Source of the DNA: Amoebophrya sp. A120
Lineage: Eukaryota; Sar; Dinophyceae; Syndiniales; Amoebophryaceae
DNA: 64,000 nucleotides
Assembly: GCA_905178155.1 (NCBI GenBank)
Contig: CAJINV010000014.1
Span: forward strand, 1,815,984-1,879,983
Reading direction: 5' to 3'
The notes under the pieces are model-generated. The model saw only the letters and a list, made by a program, of their open reading frames with translations, was not told where the DNA came from and searched no databases. Positions within the stretch are counted from its first letter, which is position 1; each line of letters opens with the position of its first letter. Shown here one piece after another: positions 11,701 through 21,761 of the stretch. The position numbers were made by a program, and so were the translations under genes.

Positions 11701-14700
11701 ACAACTAGACCGTCGTTGTTAACACCGTCACCCGCGGTCCTACTAGTTGCCCCTCCTTGTTCTGCCTCGGACGGGTTACTACTCTCGACGTCCCCCTCCG
11801 CAGCTGAAGAAGACGAGTCTTCTGTCGAGCTTCCATTTGCCGAGCTGCTACTTCCACCTGACGAGTCGCTGCTGCTCACATCAAACAAAACGTTCCGCAA
11901 ATTCTGGAAATCGTGCGGCATCTCCCGCAAATCTGTCTTTCCTAGCAAATATTCATGCCACTTTTCCTGGAAGAGCCGCGAGCTATGCAAGAAAAAAAGT
12001 GATGTAAGTGAAGTGTAACTTCTTTGTGTTGCATTCTTGCGCAGCGAAACACGAACTAACAGCTATCACCTGTCATGCTCGACAAGCATGCATCGTAGGC
12101 GAGTCTATCTGCGCATCACAAGTTTTTGCTGTCCACCCGGCAGATCGATATTTGTGTATGCTGTTTTCATCTTCACAAGAAAGTTCCACTAACACGACAG
12201 CCTTTTTCATCCTGGATACGAGTGTCGGTCTTCGTAGTCGGCATTCAAGTTCCTCACCCCATTCGGGTCAATGATCGCCAGGTATGAGAGTGCACAACTC
12301 CCCCTCGCCCTCATTTGTCACGCAAAACCCGAAATCTAAGTGCTTTCCTGTGGCACTGTTTGCATGACAGATTCCGGAAGCCCAAACAGTACTACACTAG
12401 GCGCGTGAATTTGTCATGCACAGGCTCCACGTGTGCTGGTGTTTGTATTTTTGCTGTTCATGCAATACAAATGAGGGGGGAGGGGGGGGCGGGAGTTGTG
12501 CACTCTCATACCAGGATCTGCAGCGCCTTTGGATCTTTCAGTTGGATCCACCACTTGCCTATCAAGTGCAAAAGCGTCTGGGTCTGGAAGAGTCATGCTG
12601 TTTTTGCATGACGCAGAAGGTCTGGCATGGAACCTATAGCATCACAGGTTTCGAGAGGCAGCTTCCGCAATGCCGAATCCGCATGACAAATGCCTCATTT
12701 TGGTGACAGAAAGTGGGTAGCTTTTGCTGCCTGTGCATGAGAGATTTTTATGTGTTGTGAAATGCGCCTAACAAGTTTGCATTCTTCCGGACCCAGACAT
12801 ATTTGCAATGCATATTGCCCTTGGTGCTGCTCTCCACGGACAGCAAGTTCGGAACGCCTTCGTTCGCCGCTTCGCGTTGGATGTCGCCCAGCGTCAACTT
12901 CTCGATTTGCTGCTTCAGCACATCCATATCCCACTTGTATTCCTTGCTGTACTATGAACTGCAAAAGTATCGCACTCGTATAAATGCATTTCTCAGCATA
13001 TGCGGATTTAGCTAAAACAAAAAGATTTGTAATGCATGACTGCAATACGAGTACGATACTTTTGCACAGGATATGTACCGCCGCTGCCACTGCATTCGCG
13101 TCCTCGCCTTGATCAGAAACTGAAAGTTCAACCGCAGCGAGGTGGAAGTGGTGAAAGTCAGTTTGTGGATTTTGTTCGGGTCCTCCGCGAGTTCTTCTGG
13201 GTCGATAGGGATCGGTGTCTTAATTGTCGTTTTCACAACTTGGATATGAGAGTACACAACTTGATGTTCACCCCGACAACTCAAACTCCGTCACTTGCAT
13301 GGTCTCTAGTAAAGTAATAGATGCAATAAAAGCGCCGTGGCGACGTAGCTTCAGCGGCACCACTGGTCCTAGAAATCGTAAATGCGAACAATTCCAGGTC
13401 CACATCCAGAAGAGAAAGATTGAGAATGATCAAGTCGGTATCTTGCATGACAAATCGCGGGAAAAAGTGAAAAGAAAGATTGTGCACTCTCGTATTGGAT
13501 CCGCACGTCGCCAAGAATTTCCATCACCCCGTCATTCCGGACGATTTTGTCGGGCTCCTGTGGCGGGTCTTCTTCGGTCTGGTTGTCGACGTTGTTGTAG
13601 GCAACTTCATCATGATTGACATCGTCTTCCCCCTCGCCAAAACCGACCGGCGCTTCGCTCACGCCGGGTTTGATCGTCACCGTTTCTGGCTCGATTGTGT
13701 AGTACGAGTTTTCATCCAGGAACCGGTGTCCGGGAAGCGGCACCTCCTGGATGTCCACGTCCGCCAGCATTTCCGCCTTTTTCGCCTCCAAAACGAACAA
13801 TTTCTCCCGCACCTTCTGAAGCCCGGCGCGGTAGGGTTTCAGCGGATTGGTTTTGTTTTTCATCACCCCCATATTGGCCATCACACCCAGCGCCTGCATC
13901 TTCTTCGCCATCCCGACAAAGTATGCGGAATACAAATCTAGCGCGCACGTAGACGGACGTTCTTGATGTACGAAATGCATACACAAATTTGCGCATATTA
14001 GTACCTGAAGAATCTTGAATTTCTTTCTTATGATGTGTTGTGCAATGAGAAGATCACAGGAGAAAGCGCTAGGGCAGAGCCCTGTTTATGCACGCGCGAC
14101 ATTTGCGAAACCCAAACCACCGACGCCGTGCCCAAGCGCAAGCCCATGCGCGCTAAATCATGATTTCTGTGCATAAAAACGTGACCTGCTTTTTCTCCTT
14201 TGGGTTTTCAACCTCAACGTCGTCAACATCCCCGACGTCCCCGAAGTAGCGCTTCCCGAACAATTTGCGCTCGAGCTTCTTCTCCTGGTCCCGCAACTTA
14301 CCCAGCGGCCCCTGCTCGAACTCGATCTCAATCTGGTACTTTTTCTGCTTCCGCTTGTGCGCAATGACCAGCGCGGCGAGGTCGGGTCCGCCGAGGAAGT
14401 AGTACTTCAAGTCCACCTTTGGTAACGCCGAGTAGGGATAGAGAAACTCGACAACCTCCTTCAATTCTTCTTCCGGATTATTTAGATGCGGGCTCGACGT
14501 TTTTTGCCCTTTTCGCTGCTCGGAAGTAGTACCAACAGTGATATTCCTTGCGGCCAGTGCTCGTCCACCCCGCTTCTGCTGTGCTTCCGCAGCTACAGGT
14601 TCGTTCACAGGTACCATTTTTTTCCGCAAGAGGGGTTGGATCCAGGAGAGCCGGGTGATTCTTCTTTCCGAGGTCAAGTAATCTTTGTCAAAGAGTCCGT

Positions 14701-15334
14701 ATTTCAAATCGAACAAATCCTCCTTCGCGCTCTCGAAGCGCTCCACGCTGCCAAATTCCGTCACAGTCTCCCGCTTTCGCGAGATCTCGCTCGAGAAAAG
14801 AAAGTAGTCGCTCTCCGACGCTTTCGGGAGCTTCGCCGTCTGCTTGTGTTTTTCGCGAAACCATTCCTGAAATCCCGTCCAGTCCGTGTGCAGCTTGGTC
14901 TCGTCTTTCTTGTGTTTGGAGGTCTTATTGTTTCCGCCGGCGGCGGTACTGGTTGCGGCAAGTTGATGGCCGCGGTCTTGAAGCTCAATGTGGTGCAAGT
15001 TGGACGGGGAGGAGATTTGGTCCGGACCTATAGCAAATTGCTGCTGCTGCACCACCGTACCGGTGGCAGCTGTCGAGAAAGAGACAACGGCGTCGGTACC
15101 AAATATAGCCGCCGGGGCGGAGGTAGTGAGGTCGTGGGCGTTTTCTTGCCGGCCGTCGCTTTGGCCGCGGCTGTGCTTTTCCTGGGTTCGCCATGCCGTC
15201 GCGAGTAACGTTAGGCCGCACGGTATGGTGGCCGCTTCATAAACGTCGCAAATTTTGGCAAATTCCCGATATTCCCTTCCGAAAGCCAGCCCCCATGCTA
15301 TGGGGCCGATCCGGGTGCCACGGGGGGCGCCCAA
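5736..15334 (-). CDS. Giant unknown gene, 12 exons, about 1857 aa
   Basis: No family recognised. Twelve exons join in frame when each element plus one repeat copy is removed, giving 5574 nt. Approximate exons are 15334-14176, 13916-13495, 13239-13074, 12947-12815, 12554-12511, 12278-12220, 11978-11457, 11213-10662, 10348-10292, 10034-8684, 6997-6136 and 5982-5736. Folded-looking parts include LPKVDLKYYFLGGPDLAALV, LRLNFQFLIKARTRMQWQRR, KWWIQLKDPKALQILAIIDP and KLKWFARRRLAWKHFVWRGA. They are separated by low-complexity Ser/Glu/Gly linkers, one with an EEEEEEEEE run. No signal peptide or obvious membrane segment. The N-terminus is uncertain: the only in-frame Met lies in GC-rich repeat-like DNA, so a further 5' exon is possible. 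The 6998-8738 insert is not an ordinary intron and may make the locus non-functional. Confidence 0.7.
5988..6135. mobile_element. F1 introner element
   Basis: 148 bp with AAAAGTATCGCACTCGTAT-type inverted ends, TAT...ATA, direct repeat GTTGG exact. CACAGGATA end at the right. Removal joins RPPP to TADALFSA in frame in the giant gene. Confidence 0.9.
7529..7819 (-). pseudogene. Fragment resembling the RNase H tail of a retroelement polymerase
   Basis: The frame contains FEWLPSGENVADATTRDALW. Polymerases of several retroelement groups end their RNase H domain with a motif of the type W-[IV]-P-S-x-x-N-x-A-D-x-x-[ST]-R, which this matches in order and spacing. Only this tail is present, with no YxDD reverse-transcriptase core or integrase. 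Upstream similarity is broken by a change of frame. It is a decayed piece inside the 55-bp-repeat insert. Confidence 0.55.
7829..8238 (-). pseudogene. Lys/Ala-rich frame of the retroelement-like insert
   Basis: From ATG at 8238 the frame begins MPAKAKAKHPAKAKAPAKPK and continues about 40 residues in this Lys/Ala/Pro style. It then runs into an acidic segment (EVDEEEICAALLAEEGEEE) and a basic patch (PPPVKKRKVAQ). The frame stays open to about 7666, but past roughly 7829 it overlaps the RNase H-like fragment in another phase and looks random. It resembles histone H1 tails only in composition. Being inside the insert, it is more likely a basic nucleic-acid-binding leader protein of the element. 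Confidence 0.4.
10040..10291. mobile_element. F2 introner element
   Basis: 252 bp, inverted ends around TGTCTGGGTCTGG, TAT...ATA, direct repeat CCCCG exact. Removal joins NLLTQPG to IPEWSKDP in frame. Confidence 0.9.
10354..10661. mobile_element. F5 introner element
   Basis: 308 bp. The left end has GGGAGTGTCAGCACTGAAAT and the right end its inverted counterpart. Direct repeat TTTCG exact. Removal joins GPIPK to SNLGSCWRK in frame. Closely similar to 38150-38460. Confidence 0.9.
11219..11456. mobile_element. Introner element, single family (CTCAACTGTTAC ends)
   Basis: 238 bp with inverted ends TATGGCGCTCTCAACTGTTA and a near-match at the right. Direct repeat GTCGG exact. Removal joins THLSD to MDSFMRGKK in frame, merging what look like two separate genes. 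The end also carries an internal echo of CTCAACTGTTAC. Confidence 0.88.
11984..12219. mobile_element. Introner element, single family
   Basis: 236 bp, TAT...ATA, direct repeat CGAGC/CGAGT (4 of 5). Inverted ends are weak. Removal joins DYEDRHS to RLFQEKW in frame. Confidence 0.7.
12284..12510. mobile_element. F3 introner element
   Basis: 227 bp, inverted ends GAGAGTGCACAACTCCC, direct repeat CCAGG exact. Removal joins KALQIL to AIIDPNGV in frame. Confidence 0.92.
12560..12814. mobile_element. F2 introner element
   Basis: About 255 bp, inverted ends around GTCTGGGTCTGGAAG, direct repeat TTGCC exact. Removal joins SSTKGK to WWIQLKD in frame. Only 44 coding bases separate it from the next element (12284-12510). 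Confidence 0.9.
12953..13073. mobile_element. F1 introner element, short
   Basis: 121 bp, AAAAGTATCGCACTCGTA ends, CACAGGATA at the right, direct repeat TGTAC exact. Removal joins QWQRRYS to KEYKWDM in frame. Confidence 0.92.
13245..13494. mobile_element. F3 introner element, one terminal base changed
   Basis: 250 bp, direct repeat TTGGA exact. The right end reads GTA instead of ATA. Removal joins GDVRIQ to VVKTTIKT in frame, so the changed terminal base has not obviously destroyed the intron. Confidence 0.88.
13922..14175. mobile_element. Introner element, single family (TAGCGCGCA ends)
   Basis: 254 bp. Both ends share TATGC and TAGCGCGCA in inverted order. The flanking repeats CAAAG/AAAAC match poorly, suggesting age. 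Removal joins EKKQVTF to FGMAKKMQ in frame; without it both parts look like separate genes. Confidence 0.65.
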
Positions 15335-15821
15335 AAAGCGAAGGGAAATCGGGCCCGTAGCATGCGGGCTGGCTTTGCGCGTCTGGCGCGCTTTTGCTTT
15401 TTTGCGTTTTTATTTTTCGCGCCGGCGCTTTTTGCAAAGCTTCCCAGGCTCTGAAACAGGCGAAAACTCGGCCGCTTTCGCGGCCGCCCAAAATGCTCCG
15501 AAATCGCGGCCGTGCCGTGCTGTTTCGCTGTTCTGATTTTGGGCGCGTTTTTTTCGCGCCCCTTTTTGGGCGCCCCAAACCGCCAGAAACTAAGGCGGTG
15601 GGCGCCTCAGAAGGGCGCCCCTTTTGCCGGCTCCCCTGCGTCGTTTTACCCAGCGGCGATCGATAGAATCCGCTGGCGATTCGGTGCCGACACAGCCAAA
15701 GCCGCTTGATAATTGAAAATATTTTTTGTCAAAAAACGCTTCCGGCCGCTTGAAAACTGCCGGTCGTTTTTCAGGGTAGCTGTCAAAAAAACTCCCTGGT
15801 TAGAACCGTTCGGTGACCTCA
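15335..15821. other. Intergenic GC-rich region
   Basis: Rich in GGGCGCCC, GCGGCCGC and similar short palindromes, unlike the surrounding DNA. No gene is supported. It may be a decayed repeat that also supplies the doubtful N-terminal codons of the giant gene. Confidence 0.45.
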
Positions 15822-18007
15822 CTACATACTATGGGATCCCCCGGCGTCGCTCGCAGCTTTCCCGGTTGAACTCGCTGGTGCAATTTTGTTCGAAGGCGAG
15901 GAGGAAAGACTGGTGATTGGCATCGCCAACCCGGCCGAGTTGCCTCCAGATGTTGATGGACCGGCGCCAGAGGTCGTGCTATTTCCTCTCTTGTTGCCAC
16001 CTCCAGTGGGCGAAGTTTTGTTTTTTGCACTCGTCTGCCCTGAGGTGGACTTACCACTCGTCCCACGTCCTTGCTTGTTCTGCGCAGCAGAAGTCGGAGC
16101 CCGCCCACCTGCTGCGGAGCCTTGCACAGTCGCTCCGCCTCCCGTCACGTCTCCTTCGCCCGCCCCTGCTTGCTCCAGTGCGAGTTGCTTTTCCGCCTGT
16201 TTTCGCTTCCACACTTCCTCACACTGGTCGAAGTACCATTGGAAGCCCTTCTTGGCGTCGTCGTAAAAATCTTCGCGGAGCGTCCTCGGATCAAAGTACG
16301 TTTGCTCGTTCAGCTTGCCGCGGATCACCAGGTTTGTGTAAATCTCTCCGGTGTTCACTACTCGGACCAGGTCGGTGTCCCGTTTCGGCTCTTCTATCGG
16401 GAAGGGGGGGAGGAAAGCCGAACTCGAGGAAAACATCTTCTGCTGCTCTCCGCCTGGATGACGTTGACCTCCTGCTGTGTTTCTACTTGTGTTCGACGTC
16501 CCACCGCCCAGCGAAAGTTGCAGCTGTCTATTCGAGTTATTTGGAGAAGCACCCCCTGTCCCTGAGATATTTGCAGCTTTATTTGTTGCGCCACCACCCG
16601 CCTTCTTGCCGCCTTGTTTAACATTCGAGCTGTTCTTGTTGCCTCCCCCTGCACTACTACCACTCTTCCCTCCACCACTAGAAGTCGCGCTGGTATTCGT
16701 TAAGGCTGAGAACACCATCGTTGCAGCGGCTTTGAGTTTCGCCTTTGCGCCTTTAGCGTTCGCAAGTGTAGTGCCCGTTGTTCCATCTTTGTCACCCGTG
16801 CTGGTCTGTTTGCTTTTCATCCCTTCCGCCTCGATCTCCAGATTGCGGTCGATCCGGACCTCCATCAGGATGCCTTTGTAGTCGGTGTGGGAGGGGATGA
16901 TGTTGCGGGTGGAAAGGGGGTCGTCGAGACACTCGCAGCACTGCACCTGAAATTTTTTGTCGGACAATTCCTCGTCGTTCATGATCTCCACCGCCTCCTC
17001 GCTGTACCAGCCCGAGAACACCCTCCGCGGAAAGACGCGCAGATTAGGGTCCAGCACCCGCTTCACCTTGCGGATTATGCAATGCAAATTCCCGCTTATG
17101 GAGGACACACAAAGACATCAACTTGTCATGCAGAATTGGCTTGGAAGGTAAGTTAAAGTTCCGTCATGCAGACGCCGTGTTTGTATTTGTACTTGTAGTT
17201 GTTCTTGTAAGGGAATATCACTACATTTCCTGTGGATACGGATCCGCAACAGTACATCGGCCGCGCTCTTCACTTTGCGAGAAAAGTTCATGAGCTTGCC
17301 CATGGTGCCAATCGTGCTGCTGGTCGTACTTGAGGGGCGCGACCCCGCGCCGCGCGTGCTGGGCCGAGACTTCGCGGCATTCTCGTAGTCGAAGAACGCC
17401 CCTTTGGTGTGGATGTCGGTGAAGACTGCTTGCGTGTTGTCCGGCGTCTTTCGCAGCTGCTTCAAGCAGGCGCGGACGTGCTTCAGCTGGCTCACCGTCT
17501 GGTCGGCGTAGGGGACCCGCATCCGGCTGCCGGTTCCATACCGCAGGATTTTCTCGTACAAATCTATAGCTTGCTCAGATGCTACAATCTCAAACACAAA
17601 CGTTATAATAGAATCTGGAATTTGTGATGCAAAACGTGCAACCCCTGGCCTACTCCCACAGCAGTGCGCATGACGAGTTCGGCAGCCCCAAACGGCACTG
17701 AAATCCAGCGAAATTTGTATTGCGAAAAGGGCAGGTCTCTCTCTGGTACTCATGCTGCTCATGCAAGACAAATCCCACATTCTATTCTAACGTTTGAGAT
17801 TGTAACAGTAACACCTGAGCGGGTTATAAAATCGTCCTCGAGCTTCTGCTCGAACTTCTCGTAGAATCGCAGGGTCCCGAACTCGTACAGTGGGGGTTTC
17901 CGCGGGAGTTTGCGCTGGGGCGGTGGCAGTTGTTGCGGTGGCTGCGGGCTGGGGGAAGCCGAAGCGTCATTTTCGAAGGAAACCGGCAGCGGCACCTCCT
18001 CCGACAT
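15822..18007 (-). CDS. Complete copy 2 of the duplicated gene, unknown function, 582 aa
   Basis: Three exons (18007-17829, 17559-17239, 17070-15822) total 1749 nt once both elements and one repeat copy each are removed. The start MSEEVPLPVSFEN follows a region conserved with copy 1. Order: proline/glutamine-rich N-terminus, a folded domain (residues ~45-165), a second folded part (KRVLDPNLRVFPRRVF, KKFQVQCCECLDDPLSTRN), a long Ser/Gly/Asn linker, then a C-terminal part (IPIEEPKRDTD-like start, GKLNEQTYFDPRTLREDFYD, WYFDQCEEVWKRKQ). It ends in a Ser/Gly/Thr tail with a TAG stop at 15822. I know no family with this order. The two Cys in a CCEC motif are not enough to call a zinc site. Confidence 0.8.
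17076..17238. mobile_element. Introner element, shared with copy 1
   Basis: 163 bp, direct repeat CGGAT exact, same site and same family as 538-702. Confidence 0.88.
17565..17828. mobile_element. Introner element present only in copy 2
   Basis: 264 bp, ends TATAGC...GTTATA with imperfect inverted repeats that share ACAATCTCAAACGTT, direct repeat AAATC exact (17560-17564, 17829-17833). The paralogous site in copy 1 (around 1028-1034) is uninterrupted. Removing the element plus one AAATC gives the same peptide, EDDLYEKILRYG. Confidence 0.95.
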
Positions 18008-19054
18008 GATTACTTTCCTTTCCGCCCGAACAAGTAATCAAGGTTCTGGCTCTTCCCCTACGCTAGGAGGTGGTGACTGACGCTCCCGTGGCCGACACGA
18101 GGCCCCAACTCAACCTCAAAACAATAAAGCACGGCATCTGAGGACGATCATCAAAGAGCGCTAGCAGCAGACATTTTTCGTCCCATATCATCTTCACCAG
18201 ACAGCAAACATAATTGACAAGATTCTCGTTTTTTGTAAAATTATAACAGGACGACTAAGACAACACAAGCTTGAGATGAAGGACAGGATATTAAGCACAA
18301 AAATTTTATTGGGCAAAAATGTAACAAACATGGAGTAAAACTTGCGACGACGATGTACTTCTACGCGAAGCGAATGGATAGGAGCCACATGATTCCCCGA
18401 CCTTCATATTCTCAACATCACGACCGTTGTAGACGACCTGGATAAGATGAGCCACAATATGACAGACTATTGGCAGGATGCTCGCATCGATAGAAACTGT
18501 TGCTTTTTTACAGTTTTTCTGTTGCTTTTTTACAGTTTTTACTAGCTGAAGAACAACGACTACAACGATGATCACGATAGACACGATAATGGCAACGAAA
18601 ATACTCAGCGGACCTAATAAGCGGACGACGAAAATACTCAGCGGACCTAATAAGCGGACGATAATGGAAACGAAACTACACGACAATGGCAACGAGATAC
18701 TCAGCGGACCTGTCTCTGAAAGAGAAGGGGGGTAAGAGCCAATACTTATACCTTTCTCTCACGACCTCACGGCATCTCCACCTGCACCTCCATCCGAACC
18801 GAAGAAACTAATTTTTTCGAACTCGATAGCGCAGGAAGTGTAGACGACCTTCTTGTAGACATAAGATCTCCAGTTTTTTCGAACACACGAGCGCAGTGGG
18901 GCTTCCTTCCACCTCCCTCAGTGACATCATATCACTCCTGGTCCTCACATCTTGCTGATAAGTACCTTACGCTAGTAGCCCCGCTTGCGCTTCATCACTT
19001 CTACTTTGCTCATCGTACATTAAATTAATTCAAAGCGGTAGCCGATTACGATTT
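18008..19054. other. Intergenic, upstream of copy 2
   Basis: No gene supported. It holds a 23-bp unit (GTTGCTTTTTTACAGTTTTT) twice in tandem near 18499-18541 and a roughly 33-bp unit (AATACTCAGCGGACCTAATA) twice in tandem near 18600-18665. Confidence 0.6.
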
Positions 19055-19544
19055 TTATCTTTTCTTCTGCATCGTGCGAAACTGTTTTTGCTCTTGTTGC
19101 CGGCTCATTTCCTGGCAGTTACCCTTCCCCAGGGTCTTGACAGAATCGCAAAACTTGTCTAGAAAGTCGTTGGATTTGTCGCGACGGTTCCACACGTCGC
19201 TGTTTGCATTTTTCGTTAGCTGATGGAGGTGGTCCCGGTAGCGGTCAAGGCCGGACAACGCGTAGGCTTCCCGGTTATGCAACACGAACAAACGTTGTGT
19301 CACCGTCTTCACGTAGGGAAAGTTTCGGCAAGCAAATGCATAAAGTACATTATTCCTCTTGCTGATTAAGCTTTCTAGCAAGAGATGGAGAAGAGCCTCG
19401 CGGTTACATTCATGCTTGATGGTGCACGTCTACGGTTTAGATACAACTTTGCTCCTGTGAATATCGGTAGGCCTCCTTGAACAGGTTTTTTGACGATTTT
19501 GGAGCTTGCTCGGGCTCTTTAGCCGCGCCGCCGGTTTCCTGCAT
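19055..19544 (-). CDS. Small hypothetical protein, 116 aa, two exons
   Basis: Not recognised. Exon 1 (19544-19464) reads MQETGGAAKEPEQAPKSSKN then LFKEAYR. Exon 2 (19324-19055) continues NFPYVKTVTQRLFVLHNREA and ends in a basic, Gln-rich tail. The total is 351 nt, in frame, when the element at 19330-19463 and one repeat copy are removed. It is helical, basic and compact with no signal peptide. The LFKEAYRNFPYV stretch faintly recalls LYR-type mitochondrial assembly proteins, but I would not name it on that. Confidence 0.65.
19330..19463. mobile_element. Introner element, degenerate
   Basis: 134 bp between TCGGC and TCGGT. The right end is normal (ATA); the left end is not TAT. Removal gives AYRNFPYV in frame. 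Confidence 0.6.
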
Positions 19545-19738
19545 AGGTAGTAAGTTAGATGATTAAAATGGATAGATGAAGACGCTGCGTCGCAAATCTT
19601 ACATCACATAAGGAGAGGAACTCAACTCCAGTCCGCCCGGTGTGTGACCACGAAGAATGAAGAAGAGAAGATTGATGTCCAGCACTGTGCTGCGTGTATG
19701 ACAAGATGAAAATGATCAACAGTAGTCAACAGCATATA

Positions 19739-20621
19739 CTAAATTTGCGCCTTGAGTAGAAGTACCTCCCCTTGTTCCTCCATGATTTCTTCTGCAGTTT
19801 TGTCCATTTCATTCCGGAACAGTTGCACACCATTCTCGACGAAGTAGCTGGTGTTTTTCTTCGACCCCTCCTTTCGAAAGGCCTCCTTGTCCTCGGTGTT
19901 GAAGTAGTCGATTCCGTACGTCTCCACCCGTTTCGTGTTTTTTGTCTTGCCCGTCGTACGCTTCACCTGTCCCGAAAACTCCTCCTGCGAATTGTCGTGA
20001 TCTGCGGACGCTTGTTCCTTTTTGCTCGCCGGGTCCTGACTTATTTCCTCCTCGTCCTCGTCGCCGGCTTCTTCTCCATCTAACCCAACTACTGGTCCTC
20101 CGGGCACAACAACTCCCGTGGCAGTCGCGTGGTCTTCTTCCAGCTTCACAAGCTCGTCCAAGTCCTTGCTGAGAAGTGCCTCCCACGCGGCGGCGTTTCG
20201 CGCGTCGGGAATCTTTACGTCTTCTTGCAGCAGTTTGCTCCTTTTCAAAAATTGCTCGGAGGTCCAGGGCTGGATTTCCCGCGAATCCTCGTCATCGAAG
20301 CTTTCCTCGTGGTATGCAATGCAAATTTCGTTCCGCGACAAGCCTACGAGATGCACAAGTGGAACGACAAATCCATGGAAGATGTAATACGGATCGGTTA
20401 TTTGCCAAATTCCAATCCATGTCGATGCTGAATAATGTAGGAAATACAAATAGCCTCAACATCAACATACTCATTGGATCTTGTCAACATGCAGTACCAA
20501 TGTCATCGTTTGCTGTGCAATCTGCGGGCGCTACGGCAAGAATTTTTCCTTCACATACGTGTTGCTGCCTCTCCTCTTCGGGATTCGAAGCCTCCGGAGA
20601 TCCTTTCGCGGGGGACGGCAT
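19739..20621 (-). CDS. Acidic hypothetical protein, 210 aa, two exons
   Basis: Not recognised. Exon 1 (20621-20558) reads MPSPAKGSPEASNPEEERQQ then H. Exon 2 (20307-19739) continues EESFDDEDSREIQPWTSEQF. The total is 633 nt, in frame. The protein is strongly acidic in the middle (EEAGDEDEEEISQD), with a more ordered C-terminus (YGIDYFNTEDKEAFRKEGSK, LFRNEMDKTAEEIMEEQGEV). No membrane segment is real: the hydrophobic peptide readable just upstream of exon 2 lies inside the element. Probably soluble; no function can be assigned. Confidence 0.7.
20313..20557. mobile_element. Introner element, single family
   Basis: 245 bp, TAT...ATA, direct repeat CGTGG/CGTGT (4 of 5). On the gene strand the insertion creates GTATGT at the 5' junction, a donor-like sequence, but the 3' end lacks AG. 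Removal joins EERQQH to EESFDDE in frame. Confidence 0.8.
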
Positions 20622-21761
20622 AGTTTTGATTTGGATGTCGTCTTGGCGATTGCAATTTATCTACTTGCAGCCTCACTTCTACTCCTGAAACGGACCACGA
20701 GGCGGGATGAAAAAGAAAGCAACAAAGTTCTTTCAGCTTGAAATCAGCTGTCGATTATATGAGCATGCTAAAGGAACCGCACCACTACAGGGATGAAACC
20801 TGTATAAAGCTCAAGAAGAACAACGACACATCCAGCTTCAACGAGGAAAGGCTCAGACACTGCACCTCCGACGTCCTCATTGATTGCGTTATCTTGTGCC
20901 GTCCTCGCAGTAACATCTTTTTAGTCCCCAACCCTCTCTGCCTTCTCTCGCCACAAATAACACACATGATCAAACAAACTCCTATACTCACATAAACAAC
21001 TCACGCGACCTGCTGGTGCCTTGCTCATTGATACTTGTTCCGCAGAGACGAACTTCGACTCAAGGTTTGTGTCGCGATGCCAAGAGAACTCCAGCAGCAT
21101 TGGCCCCGATGAAGAGTTGCGAGCAGATGCTAGATCCACCTTGCGCTAAAAATAAATGCGCATTGCGTGGTAATATTGCACCATTGCGATCTCGTCCGAC
21201 GTTCAAAAACTGTATTTTGTTTTATGTGAGCCTCAAATACAGAGGACGATGCACTTCTTGGAAGCGCGAGTTGTAGTTCATCTTCGAAACATGTGATAGC
21301 GATTTGGTTTTTGGTTTATCATATTCTCAGCTGACAGTGACAAATGCTTGGAAATCCGCTTCATGGAAGTACCGCCATGAGTGGACCAAAAGATCTTGCT
21401 TTCGCAGTATCTTTCGCGGACGAGGTCAAATTCAGACGGCTCACAGGATGAGCAAGCGTCCTCGTTCTTCTTCATCGAGTCCAAAGAAAATGTCGCTCGG
21501 TTTGCTCGGGTTTTTTTGGGCATGGTGCTGCTGCTGTTGTACTACGACATGTTGTGTTGACCCCGAATTCGATGCCCCCCTATCTCTCGTCTTGAGCTCA
21601 TCCGGTGTAGTTGCCTCGTTTTTTCCACTCGTATGCACTACAAGTCTCCCGCACAGGTACAAAGTGCATCACACATGCTGCCAAGTGATTGTGATGTCAC
21701 TCCTAGTATCCTGGTCATGCTAACTAGGATCAGAGGCGGTAAGTTCATTTGTGCGGAAAAT
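20622..21761. other. Intergenic, no supported gene
   Basis: Several short frames on both strands, none with convincing composition. The best, on the plus strand near 21448-21723, is Ser/Cys-rich and unsupported. Confidence 0.5.

Larger units (their letters stand above)
16500..18850. repeat. Segmental duplication, unit 2
   Basis: Counterpart of 1-1880. It differs by one extra introner element (17565-17828) and, upstream, by small local tandem duplications (about 18499-18541 and 18604-18665). Confidence 0.85.

Noticed and set aside
16000-16700. BAH or other chromatin-reader domain in the duplicated gene
   Set aside because: The KRVFPRRVFSGWY-type stretch has a loose resemblance only. I could not line up enough residues to claim it.
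17239-18007. Two or three separate small genes in the copy 2 region
   Set aside because: Alignment to copy 1 and in-frame joining show they are exons of one gene.
20313-20449. Hydrophobic N-terminus for the gene at 19739-20621
   Set aside because: The stretch from the Met at 20449 lies within the element at 20313-20557. The joined exon 1 gives a soluble N-terminus.
20738-21723. Plus-strand genes in the 20.7-21.7 kb gap
   Set aside because: Short, with random composition, no recognisable motif and no consistent splice model.
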